Assembly: GCA_023412915.1 (NCBI GenBank)
Contig: JAEZRE010000012.1
Span: 18,818-82,817, forward strand
Reading direction: 5' to 3'
DNA length: 64,000 nucleotides
Source of the DNA: Bacillota bacterium
Lineage (GTDB): Bacteria > Bacillota > Clostridia > Acetivibrionales > DTU013
Below the pieces are notes generated by a model that searched no databases, was not told where the DNA came from, and saw nothing but the letters and a program-made list of their open reading frames with translations. A program made the translations under genes and the position numbers. Each line of letters opens with the position of its first letter. Position 1 is the first letter of the stretch. Below are positions 1 through 7,498 of this stretch, in pieces.

Positions 1-247
1 TCCTGATCTTTTCCGCGCTGTTGAATTCCTCGTGAAACTTCTTACTCGAAAGAGTCTGGATCACGGAGGCAAAGTAAACAGCAATCGCGCCCACTGTCGT
101 AAGCTCTCCGGGCAGGGCCAGATTATAGCCCAAAAAATTCGGCAGCGCAGTCTGATCGCTTAACAGGGCAGCCAATATAAAAGCGCCCGCCAATACCCCG
201 ATATTCCTCAATTTGAACAATGCTTTCAAAAACATCCTAGATCTCAT
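1..247 (-). CDS. Small membrane protein next to PspA (truncated by the window edge)
   Basis: Only the first 82 residues are inside the window; the 3' end lies beyond position 1. The start is ATG with an AGGTGG ribosome binding site 8 bases upstream. Two hydrophobic stretches are visible, about residues 16-29 and 51-63, followed by a charged segment (KKFHEEFNSAEKIR), so it looks like an inner-membrane protein with a cytoplasmic helical tail. It is the third gene of a minus-strand run AAA ATPase - PspA/IM30 protein - this gene, about 105 bases after the PspA-like stop. I do not recognise the family. By analogy with other Psp loci it could be the membrane partner of the PspA-like protein, but that is inference from position only. 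Confidence 0.7.
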   Translation of the reverse strand, partial: MRSRMFLKALFKLRNIGVLAGAFILAALLSDQTALPNFLGYNLALPGELTTVGAIAVYFASVIQTLSSKKFHEEFNSAEKIR

Positions 248-352
248 AGGTCAACCACCTGTTCCCGCTTTAAACCGGCCTTGTGCAAACGCCGGACCAA
301 GGCCCGGTCCGTCAGGCGTCGTTAACGCCGCAGCCGGGCCGCATCATATATA

Positions 353-1081
353 TTACTGTGAAACCTTATTATCAGCCTTTTCCTTCACTTCAAAGCCCTG
401 TTCGCTGGTAAGCATGGCTTCCGCCCTGGCTCTTGCCCTATCCCTTGCCGAGTTCATGTCAAGCCTCTTGAGCTTCAGGTCCATGTTGGTGTCGCCCAGG
501 GATTCTACGGCATTTGCGCGCGCGGTCTTCTTGTTGACGAGCTCCCTCGCCCTGTCCATGCTTTCGTTGACATGCCCGACCGTATTGCTCCTTGAAGTAT
601 ACCTGGCATTAACTGAATTTATGTTTTCCCTGAGTTGAGCCATCTTGGCCTGTGATTTCAAGGTCTTCAACTCGTTCAGCTTGGCTGACATTTCGGATTC
701 GAATATCTTGTAATCCTCCCTGATCTTGCCAACCTCCGCCATCGCCGTATCGTACGTAGCCTTGTGCGTATCGTACGTCGCCTGGTACTCCTCCTCCTGC
801 ATGAGCAACTCTATCAACAGTTCCTTGTCGCCCTGCTTCTGTGCGGATTCGACCCTGGCCTTGACTGCCGCCAGGTTCTTTTCCGAATTCTTCATTTCGA
901 TCTTTATCATTTCAGCATTGGTCTGAATTTCGAGAATCTGCTGCTCAGCTTCTCTTCTTGCTCTATCGATCTGCATTTTAATGTCTTCAAAAAGCAGCTC
1001 GGGATTGTTTTCTTCAACGCCGCCGAGCAAGCTTCCGAAAAAGCCCCTGATCAATGATCCCAATCTACTGAAAAAACCCAT
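353..1081 (-). CDS. PspA/IM30 (Vipp1) family protein
   Basis: A 242-residue, almost entirely helical protein. It begins with an amphipathic helix (MGFFSRLGSLIRGFFGSLLG, residues 1-20), then NPELLFEDIKMQIDRARREA, which matches helix 1 of PspA/IM30 proteins, and a long charged coiled coil to about residue 160. The family is part of the ESCRT-III superfamily; members polymerise on stressed or curved membranes through the N-terminal helix. The start is the ATG with GGGAGG just upstream; an in-frame GTG-type extension of 14 residues has no such site. It lies directly downstream of an AAA ATPase and upstream of a small membrane protein, all on the minus strand. Family call is firm; the exact role (envelope stress, membrane remodelling) is inferred. 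Confidence 0.88.
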   Translation of the reverse strand: MGFFSRLGSLIRGFFGSLLGGVEENNPELLFEDIKMQIDRARREAEQQILEIQTNAEMIKIEMKNSEKNLAAVKARVESAQKQGDKELLIELLMQEEEYQATYDTHKATYDTAMAEVGKIREDYKIFESEMSAKLNELKTLKSQAKMAQLRENINSVNARYTSRSNTVGHVNESMDRARELVNKKTARANAVESLGDTNMDLKLKRLDMNSARDRARARAEAMLTSEQGFEVKEKADNKVSQ

Positions 1082-1170
1082 TATTGTTGCCTCCCTGTTT
1101 ATTATTTGGTTCGTTCCCGCCAATATTTGTATATTTATAATTTATAATAAATAACGCTCAATGTAAAGCT

Positions 1171-2805
1171 CTACCTCTCTACCGACAGGTTCTTCGTGTC
1201 GAGCAGGCCCTTGTATTTGTCAGGCAGCAGATCCTTGTCGTCACATTCCTCGATCGCAAGCATCGTCATGAACTGCACCTGCTGCGTGCTTGGCCTGCAC
1301 CGGTCTATAGCCTTGGTAATGATATCCGACGTAAGCACCGCGCCTTCGTTATCATCCTCGTTTGCTATCTCATAGGCCTTACGCACGACGGTTTCGATCT
1401 CAGCGCCCGTATAATTCTCCGTGCCGGCGGAAAATTCCATGAAATCTTGAATATTGGTCTCAAAACCATATTTTTCGATAATTATCTTAAAAATATCGGC
1501 ACGTTCATTGGCATCCGGCAAAAGAATCGGTATTTTTTTGTCGAACCTGCCCGCCCTCTTCAACGCGGGATCTATCAAGTCCGGTCTGTTCGTCGCCGCT
1601 ATGAATATAACTTTTCCTCTATTATTTGTATTACCCGTGAACTGTAAAAATTCACTGAAAATATTCCTGCTCACTCCACTGTCGCCGCTGTCGCCTCTTC
1701 TGAAGGCAGTATCTATCTCATCCACGAAAATGATGACGGGGTGCTGCGACTGCGCGCCAAGCAGACATTTTTTGAAATTCTTCTCACTTTCACCGACATA
1801 CTGCCCGAGTATTCTCGACATATCAATCTTGACGCAGTTGAAACCGCTCGCCTTAGCCAGAGCATTTACCAGCAGCGTTTTTCCGGTCCCCGAAGGGCCG
1901 CACAGCAGGATACCCATCGGCACCCTCCTGAGATCCCCTTTCAGAATCGGTTTTACTACATTTTTAAGCAGGTAGTCCTTGGCCTTTTCCATACCGCCTA
2001 TATTTTCGAAGCCTATCTCGGGATATATGAATTCAAGCACATCCCCATATTCCTTCTGAAGGACGGAGTGTTTTTTGTCCTTTATGAAGTCGAAGCTGAT
2101 AGGGTCGTCCTCCGCCTCGGACTTGAGCTTGATATCCTTGATGGATTTCTTGCTCAGTCCCGAAGACAGCTTGGCAAACTCGTCGGAGTTGATGTCCGTC
2201 TTGATATCGTTATTATTCAGGAGATATTCGATATATTCCTTGCGCTGCGTTTCGTCGGGCAGTCCTACGAAAACGGGCTCGATCCTGTAGGAGGATTTAA
2301 ATAGTTCGCGGCTGACGTCGGCGAGATTGTCGGAAAGCATAAGTATTGCGCTGCCGACTGTCGAGATCTTTGCATTGACCGACCATTCGCATATCCATAT
2401 GAGAGCGATCCTTTCCTCAAGCGACATACTCGCAATATCACCCGAGGGTATGATTTTCTCGACATGATCTATAAAGAGCACCATTTTGGTGTTTTTGAGT
2501 GCCTTGTCTATGAACGGAAATATTTTCGAGGGCATTGCATTCATCAAATTCACGGCCTCGTTGGCGGTTATGATGTTGAATTCCTTTTCCATGCCCGCGT
2601 CAAAGAACGTAAGGCCCCGGGAGATATCATAGAAGGCTACGATTCCGAAGCCTCTCTGCTTGATGAATTCCTCATAGATATACCTGTCCATGTACCTGTA
2701 ATTATCGACCAGGTCGCGGACATTGAAATAAAAAAGAAATTCATGCGAGATACCCGACTTGTACTTGCTCAGAAAACTATCGTACCAAAACTCCCCGGCT
2801 GCCAT
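1171..2805 (-). CDS. Double AAA-type ATPase, CDC48/FtsH/Vps4-like, with degenerate first half
   Basis: A 544-residue protein. The C-terminal half is a complete AAA domain: an IGG motif at about 268-271, Walker A GPSGTGKT at 303-310, pore-loop-like QYVGESEKN at 335-343, Walker B VIIFVDEID at 357-365, and a second region of homology ending in arginine fingers R417 and R420 (RAGRFD). The N-terminal half (about 20-200) has a Walker-B-like strand MVLFIDHVEKI at 108-118 and helical content like a second ATPase lid, but I see no Walker A, so it is probably an inactive AAA-like domain. The ATG is preceded by GGAGG 8 bases away. AAA proteins of this group unfold or disassemble protein assemblies; the neighbouring PspA-like protein is the obvious candidate substrate. 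No protease domain or membrane segment is present, so it is not FtsH. Confidence 0.85.
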   Translation of the reverse strand: MAAGEFWYDSFLSKYKSGISHEFLFYFNVRDLVDNYRYMDRYIYEEFIKQRGFGIVAFYDISRGLTFFDAGMEKEFNIITANEAVNLMNAMPSKIFPFIDKALKNTKMVLFIDHVEKIIPSGDIASMSLEERIALIWICEWSVNAKISTVGSAILMLSDNLADVSRELFKSSYRIEPVFVGLPDETQRKEYIEYLLNNNDIKTDINSDEFAKLSSGLSKKSIKDIKLKSEAEDDPISFDFIKDKKHSVLQKEYGDVLEFIYPEIGFENIGGMEKAKDYLLKNVVKPILKGDLRRVPMGILLCGPSGTGKTLLVNALAKASGFNCVKIDMSRILGQYVGESEKNFKKCLLGAQSQHPVIIFVDEIDTAFRRGDSGDSGVSRNIFSEFLQFTGNTNNRGKVIFIAATNRPDLIDPALKRAGRFDKKIPILLPDANERADIFKIIIEKYGFETNIQDFMEFSAGTENYTGAEIETVVRKAYEIANEDDNEGAVLTSDIITKAIDRCRPSTQQVQFMTMLAIEECDDKDLLPDKYKGLLDTKNLSVER

Positions 2806-3057
2806 CAAAAACTCCTCCGTTCAATGCTTAAACTTTGATCAAATGCCGTAAAATAGCAATTTCCGTCACTTTTAAAATTTGCGATGCAATCAATTATACG
2901 TCGAATCAAAGTATTTGTTTTATCATAATTAATTTTTTACATGAATTTATATAAAATGCAGAAATAATCACGTCGGCGGAAGAATTAAATATCTGATTTC
3001 AGGCCAAGGTAATATAGATCGGGAAACTTCAGATATAAATCAACTCCGGAGGTAAAC

Positions 3058-3264
3058 ATGGACACGACATTTACAGTACCGTCGATTTCCTGCAGTATAT
3101 GCTCAAATCGTATAAAAAGCGAACTTGGAAGCATGCAGGGCATAGATGGAATCGACGTCGATCTAAAGTCACAGACCGTAAGAATCTCCTACGATCCGGC
3201 ATTGCAGCAGCCAAGGGACATCAAGGGCAAAATTGCCGAAATGGGCTACGAGGTGCTGCAATGA
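3058..3264 (+). CDS. Heavy-metal-associated (CopZ-like) domain protein
   Basis: A 68-residue single HMA domain. The metal-binding pair is in SCSICSN (C12, C15), followed by the beta-alpha-beta pattern ending in MGYEVLQ as in CopZ and MerP. Such proteins carry Cu(I) or related soft metals in the cytoplasm and pass them to P-type ATPases. The start ATG has GGAGG 6 bases upstream. It stands alone, divergent from the AAA ATPase gene and convergent with the GntR gene; no copA or csoR is in the window, so its partner ATPase must be elsewhere. The residue before the first cysteine is S, not the usual GMxC context, so metal preference is uncertain. Confidence 0.85.
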   Translation: MDTTFTVPSISCSICSNRIKSELGSMQGIDGIDVDLKSQTVRISYDPALQQPRDIKGKIAEMGYEVLQ

Positions 3265-3271
3265 ATTGCCG

Positions 3272-3312
3272 CCCGGTAATCAGGTGGATTATTTTCATTC
3301 CACCTGTCCGGG
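3272..3312. terminator. Hairpin between the convergent copZ-like and gntR genes
   Basis: CAGGTGGA (3281-3288) pairs with TCCACCTG (3299-3306), extended by CCCGG (3272-3276) and CCGGG (3308-3312). It sits in the convergent gap, but there is no uridine run on either strand, so it may be a weak bidirectional terminator or only an RNA-end stabiliser. Confidence 0.45.
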
Positions 3313-3339
3313 TCCGATTACTTGTCTCAAAAAGCATAT

Positions 3340-4026
3340 TTATTTTACGAGCTGATTCTTTTTAACAAAGCGGATAATCGTCTCTTCCTGGTTTTTAATA
3401 TGCCTCTGCGCCAGTTCCATCGCCGCGACCGGATCCCTGCGCGCAATGGCGTCGCAGATTTCCGTATGTTCCTTTATCAGTTCCCTGGAGCTGCCGTAGT
3501 CTTTTATATATATGACCCTGAACCTTTGTATCTGTTCCCTGAGGTTGTTGGATATCTGTATCAGCTTGTCATTCCTTGAAGAACAGTATATTATATCATG
3601 GAACTCCACGTCCTTCTTGATGGAGCCCTGCAGATTGTCCTTTTCGACATAATTGATAAACTGCGACAGATGGTGCCTCAGCTCCTTGATCTCCTCATCG
3701 GTTATCCTGGAAGCCGACAGTGAAGAGGCCAGTCCGTCCAGTGTTGCCCTGACTTCAAGGACATCCATTATATCCTTTACCGAAAGGTCGGCAACGTGTG
3801 CGCCCTTTCTCGGCAGCATTTCAACCAGTCCTTCAAGCTCGAGCTTCCTGATGGCTTCGCGGACGGGAGTCCTGCTTACGCCCATTTTATCGGCTAGCTG
3901 AACTTCCATAAGCCTTTCGCCCGGTTTCAGTTCGCCTACTATGATCGCTTCCCTGAGCGTATTGAAAATAACCTCGCGCAAGGGTTTGTAGTCATTCAGG
4001 TTTACTTTTGTCAATTTACCAGCCAT
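3340..4026 (-). CDS. GntR family regulator, FadR/FCD subfamily
   Basis: A 228-residue DNA-binding regulator. Residues about 10-75 form the GntR winged helix (LREAIIVGELKPGERLMEVQ, then GVSRTPVREAIRKLELEGLV). The rest is the all-helical FCD ligand domain with the conserved histidines in EFHDIIY, KEHTEICDAI and AQRHI that normally bind a metal and a carboxylate ligand. The start is the ATG of MAGKLTK with AAGGAG 9 bases upstream; an ATG 3 codons earlier abuts the ribosome site. It lies about 70 bases downstream of ispE on the same strand. The ligand is unknown. FCD regulators typically bind TTGTATACAA-like palindromes, and one occurs upstream of nifJ in this window. Confidence 0.9.
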   Translation of the reverse strand: MAGKLTKVNLNDYKPLREVIFNTLREAIIVGELKPGERLMEVQLADKMGVSRTPVREAIRKLELEGLVEMLPRKGAHVADLSVKDIMDVLEVRATLDGLASSLSASRITDEEIKELRHHLSQFINYVEKDNLQGSIKKDVEFHDIIYCSSRNDKLIQISNNLREQIQRFRVIYIKDYGSSRELIKEHTEICDAIARRDPVAAMELAQRHIKNQEETIIRFVKKNQLVK

Positions 4027-4098
4027 TTCGTACATCTCCTTAAATTATTACCGAACGGGTAACCGTATATATATTACTTTTCGTTTGTTTTATCAAAA

Positions 4099-4977
4099 TC
4101 ATGCCGAAGTGAGGTTTGTAGTCCTTGTTTGCAGGCAGTTCCACCTTTGATCAGCCGAGAGCTTCCGCAAAGCGACGGCAGCCGACCCCGCATCCGGAAA
4201 GATTCCGAATACCGTAGGACCGCTCCCGCTCATCATGCTTCCCAGAGCGCCCAGTTCCATCAACCTGGTCTTTGCCTCACTTATTATGCCGTGCCTGGGG
4301 ATAGTCACACGTTCAAGAACGTTTTTCATATTTTCTGCGACAACCGCGGCATCTTGTGCGTAAATAGCACTAATGAGCATATCTGTGTCGGGTCTCTCCT
4401 CATCTCTTATCTCATCCGCCCTGAGGTTTCCATAGACCCAGGCGGTAGACACGCCTATGTTCGGTTTGACCAGCAGGATATCTACCCCGCTGAAGTCCCG
4501 AAGGACCGTCAAACGTTCTCCTATTCCTTCGGCCAGCCTGGTGCCGCCTTCTATGCAATACGGCACATCCGCCCCGACCAGTTTTCCGAGTTCCCTTAAA
4601 GTATCAACGCCCAACCCCAATGAAAAAAGCTCGTTCAAGCCCCTCAGGACCGCAGCGGCATCTGCGCTGCCGCCTGCCATTCCGGCTGCGACCGGGATCC
4701 GCTTTACTATGTTTATCCTGACCCCGCTTTTTGTACCGTATCTGTCCATCAGTAAAGCCGCGGCCTTCCATGCGGTATTGGTACTGTCCCCGGGAACGAA
4801 CCGGCTTCCGCATTCGAGCGTTATGCCATTTTCTTCGGTGGTTGAAAGCCTGACAGTATCATGCAGCTCAACAGTCTGCATTATCATCTTCAGTTCGTGG
4901 TAGCCGTCCGGCCTCTTTCCCAATACGTCAAGACCCAGATTTATTTTTGCATGTGCGGGTATATCAAGAGCAGCCAT
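4099..4977 (-). CDS. ispE: 4-diphosphocytidyl-2-C-methyl-D-erythritol kinase
   Basis: A 292-residue GHMP kinase that phosphorylates CDP-methylerythritol in the MEP route to isoprenoids. Visible signatures are AHAKINLGLDVLGKRPDGYH (residues 9-28, catalytic Lys about 11), the ATP-binding loop PVAAGMAGGSADAAA (95-109), GADVPYCIEGG with the catalytic Asp at about 137, and the C-terminal MMSGSGPTVFGIF motif. The ATG follows a GAGG site; a TTG one codon upstream is an alternative. It lies downstream of sipL, separated by a hairpin terminator, and upstream of the gntR gene, the same neighbourhood seen in other spore-forming Clostridia. Confidence 0.97.
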   Translation of the reverse strand: MAALDIPAHAKINLGLDVLGKRPDGYHELKMIMQTVELHDTVRLSTTEENGITLECGSRFVPGDSTNTAWKAAALLMDRYGTKSGVRINIVKRIPVAAGMAGGSADAAAVLRGLNELFSLGLGVDTLRELGKLVGADVPYCIEGGTRLAEGIGERLTVLRDFSGVDILLVKPNIGVSTAWVYGNLRADEIRDEERPDTDMLISAIYAQDAAVVAENMKNVLERVTIPRHGIISEAKTRLMELGALGSMMSGSGPTVFGIFPDAGSAAVALRKLSADQRWNCLQTRTTNLTSA

Positions 4978-5041
4978 CAAGGTACCTCGTTAATCGATAT
5001 CATCAGGTACATTATATACAAAAAACATGGTGAATACAATA

Positions 5042-5075
5042 AAAAGTGCCCGAAAACATATTTTCAGGCACTTTT
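5042..5075 (-). terminator. Intrinsic terminator after sipL
   Basis: A 15-bp stem with one mismatch (5042-5056 against 5061-5075) and a 4-base loop. On the minus strand it is followed by TTTTTATTG, so it ends the sipL transcript before ispE. Confidence 0.8.
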
Positions 5076-5103
5076 GTATAATTTATTCATCTCAAAAAAT
5101 ACA

Positions 5104-6669
5104 TCAGATCTTTCTCGGAATGAGTATCTGTTCGCCGGCAGCAAGTTGGGAATTTTCCTCGAAACCATTATTTCTTCTGAGTTCATCGATTGTAGTATAG
5201 TATTTTTTTGCTACCTTCCATAGCGTATCGTCCTGCTGCGCAAAATAGATCGTGACGCTCGGCTGCTGCGCCAGACGCTTGTCATCCAGCGGCAGATCAT
5301 AAGCCTTCGATATGACCGGTATTGCCACCTGCCTGCTTACTCTGGTGTTCAAGCCTATATTATACCTGACTTCGACCTCTTTGGTCGAAATGATGCTGTA
5401 GCTGCAGTGGTCGATATCCATCTCAACGTCCAGACCCATTCCGGCCCTAGCGCCTTTTACTTCAAGGGTGTGTCTGAAAGGTACTTCACGGTCCGCGCAA
5501 TAGACGGGCTGCTCTTCGTTGTTTGCAAGGTATAGGACATTGGAGGCAATAACGCCTTCTATAACTATGCGGTCGTCGGCTATCTCGCTTCCGGAAACGG
5601 ACAGCTTTCCAAGTATGTTGAAGAGCTCGGAGATGTCAGGCGCGCTGTCGTCAAGAACAACGGTATCCTTAAGCGTGACCTGGCTCTTGTTATCCGATAC
5701 GAGTTCATCCAGCCTAAGCTGCTCTTTCTCCAGACTCATTCGCGAATTGGGGCTGTACGCGTCCTCAACAAGTTCTATATCCTTTTTCCCGAAGCTTTCC
5801 GCGTATATTCCAAGCGACGTTTCACATTTCAACAGGCGAAGCTCACCGTCGGCGTCCTCTTCCGCTTCGAAACTCAATTCGCCAAGATCGATATCCACGT
5901 TGCAGTACGAATCCTCGTCTATGCCGGGCAGTTCGACAAGCTGCAAAAACGGCACCTCGTGCTCCATGAACTGGATGCTGCGGGTTTCATCATCAGCAAT
6001 GTAAAGCGTCGATATATTCAGTTCACCTTTGACGGCAAGCTTCCCTTCGCTTATCTTATACTCCTTGCCCGAAATTTTCGCATCATTTCTCAGTATTTCA
6101 AGCACCGTAGGCTTTCCCGCAGGCAATTCCAGCGTCTCCCTTACAGGGCAGTCCACGCTGCTCTCCCCGATATAGGAGTTGACACTGATCGTGTTTCTCA
6201 GCACCTGTACATCCTCAACGCCCGAAAAATCTCTGGTTACATACTGTTCAAGCGGACTCGTCACCCTGCCGAACAGGTTGAGTATCGCTTTCACATTGAC
6301 CTTCCTGCTGTTGAGGATCTCATACTCCATATGTTCGATATCGCATTTAACACGGCTCTGCATTCCCTGCCTCGCCTCCGGGATATCCATCGAATAATGG
6401 AAGCCTGATGACGTATTAATGCTTTTTACCGGTTGTTCGGGATCGTCCGACACGTAAAGTATCTTGTATCTCACCGTTCCGGCGATCAGAAGCTTGTCGG
6501 ATGCGGTCTCCACATTGTTGACGAAGGCGTCGCCGTCCAAAAGCAATATACGGGAAATATCCGGTTTTATATCCGGCACTATGATATCATTCTCCACAAT
6601 AGCCTGTGTAGTATCCTCGCCTATAGGTTGATTCAGCCTGACGGCCTCCCTTATCAATTCAAGAGACAT
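5104..6669 (-). CDS. sipL: SipL-type spore protein: SPOCS (DUF3794) repeats plus LysM
   Basis: A 521-residue protein, close in length to SipL of Clostridioides difficile, the functional counterpart of SpoVID that anchors SpoIVA to the forespore. The first about 450 residues are successive SPOCS/DUF3794 domains: IVPDIKPDISRILLLDGDAF near the N terminus is mirrored by VVLDDSAPDISELFNILGKL in the third copy, and each ends in a VEVRYNIGL-like strand. The C terminus (about 471-520, FAQQDDTLWKVAKKYYTTID through QILIPRKI) is a LysM domain. The start is the ATG 8 bases after GGGGAGG; an ATG 11 codons upstream lacks a site. It sits in ispE-sipL-veg-yabG, the sporulation cluster of Clostridia, and ends at its own terminator. 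Confidence 0.92.
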   Translation of the reverse strand: MSLELIREAVRLNQPIGEDTTQAIVENDIIVPDIKPDISRILLLDGDAFVNNVETASDKLLIAGTVRYKILYVSDDPEQPVKSINTSSGFHYSMDIPEARQGMQSRVKCDIEHMEYEILNSRKVNVKAILNLFGRVTSPLEQYVTRDFSGVEDVQVLRNTISVNSYIGESSVDCPVRETLELPAGKPTVLEILRNDAKISGKEYKISEGKLAVKGELNISTLYIADDETRSIQFMEHEVPFLQLVELPGIDEDSYCNVDIDLGELSFEAEEDADGELRLLKCETSLGIYAESFGKKDIELVEDAYSPNSRMSLEKEQLRLDELVSDNKSQVTLKDTVVLDDSAPDISELFNILGKLSVSGSEIADDRIVIEGVIASNVLYLANNEEQPVYCADREVPFRHTLEVKGARAGMGLDVEMDIDHCSYSIISTKEVEVRYNIGLNTRVSRQVAIPVISKAYDLPLDDKRLAQQPSVTIYFAQQDDTLWKVAKKYYTTIDELRRNNGFEENSQLAAGEQILIPRKI

Positions 6670-6938
6670 GAAAAAATCCTCCCCCCGCATGACTGCAGAC
6701 ATGTTTCATTTATGTGCAATGAAAATATCGGGTATGATTTTTCACTGCAGCTTATCTAATGTATATTGACAAGGAGTTTAAAATATTACATAAATAAAAA
6801 ACGCTTATACGGCGAGCTTGCACGTTTTTTGAACAAGCCTTCGCCAAGCTCCGAAATATGAAAAAGCGCGGGCACATCGTACCACCACGCTTATCGAACA
6901 GGACTGCGCTGCGGCTATCGAGCCGGATTACATGAAAA
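6670..6938. other. Intergenic region upstream of sipL
   Basis: Apart from the veg terminator at its far edge, this stretch holds no coding region that I can support. Presumably it carries the sipL promoter, expected to be read by a mother-cell sporulation sigma factor, but I could not pick out a convincing -10/-35 pair. Confidence 0.4.
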
Positions 6939-6965
6939 CGACCCGTCGGTTCACCGAACGGGTCG
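6939..6965 (-). terminator. Terminator downstream of veg
   Basis: CGACCCGTCGG pairs with CCG-A-ACGGGTCG across a TTCA loop, giving an 11-bp stem with one bulge. On the minus strand it is followed by a short TTTT run, 33 bases after the veg stop. Confidence 0.7.
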
Positions 6966-6997
6966 CTTAAAAGGTTCTTATTATCTTGATCATCATG

Positions 6998-7264
6998 TCA
7001 GCTGACTCTGATTCTTTTGTCATCCTTGCAAATTACCAACTCAACCGCCTTTGTGAGAATGTCTGTATAACTGTAAGAAACTCGCCTTGTTGTCTCGTAT
7101 TCGTTCTCAAACTTGATGATGAAGATGCTGGGATATGAATTTTCAATAACTCCCTCTTTTATAAAAGCCTTTTTTCTTCCCTTATTAGCTTTAAGCTGGA
7201 CTTTTTCGCCAATGCAGGTTTCAATGTTCTTCTTTATTTGGAACAGGTCACTCTTTTCCGCCAT
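6998..7264 (-). CDS. veg: Veg family protein
   Basis: An 88-residue protein that matches Veg of Bacillus subtilis in length and in the core segments IKKNIETCIGEKVQLKANKG and VIENSYPSIFIIKFE, ending in the tyrosine/serine-rich VSYSYTDILTKAVEL. Veg is a small beta-rich cytoplasmic protein linked to biofilm gene expression in Bacillus; its biochemical action is not settled. It lies between yabG and sipL as in many Firmicutes. Two consensus vegetative promoters precede it, which fits the very strong expression known for veg. ATG start with GAGGTGATTC upstream. Confidence 0.95.
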   Translation of the reverse strand: MAEKSDLFQIKKNIETCIGEKVQLKANKGRKKAFIKEGVIENSYPSIFIIKFENEYETTRRVSYSYTDILTKAVELVICKDDKRIRVS

Positions 7265-7291
7265 TGAATCACCTCATCTTCTGTTTTGTTT

Positions 7292-7320
7292 ATTATATCA
7301 CAAAAAGTAGAGCTTGTCAA
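7292..7320 (-). promoter_or_regulatory. veg promoter, proximal
   Basis: On the minus strand: perfect TTGACA (7315-7320), 17-base spacer, perfect TATAAT (7292-7297), 28 bases before the veg start codon. A textbook sigma-A promoter. Confidence 0.85.
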
Positions 7321-7331
7321 AAAAATAATAT

Positions 7332-7361
7332 ATTATAACAAGGGAAATTTAATTATGTCAA
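7332..7361 (-). promoter_or_regulatory. veg promoter, distal
   Basis: On the minus strand: TTGACA (7356-7361), 18-base spacer, TATAAT (7332-7337). It lies 40 bases upstream of the proximal promoter, giving tandem consensus promoters for veg. Confidence 0.8.
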
Positions 7362-7498
7362 GCTTTTTTTAAAAAAATTATTGATTTTAGTAGTCTTTCG
7401 GGCTGTTTTTCCATATTATGGCTATTTTATGCTTATTGATTTATTTCGTTATTGCCGGTATAATTCACAATTATTTCCTAAATCTGTAACTATATTTT

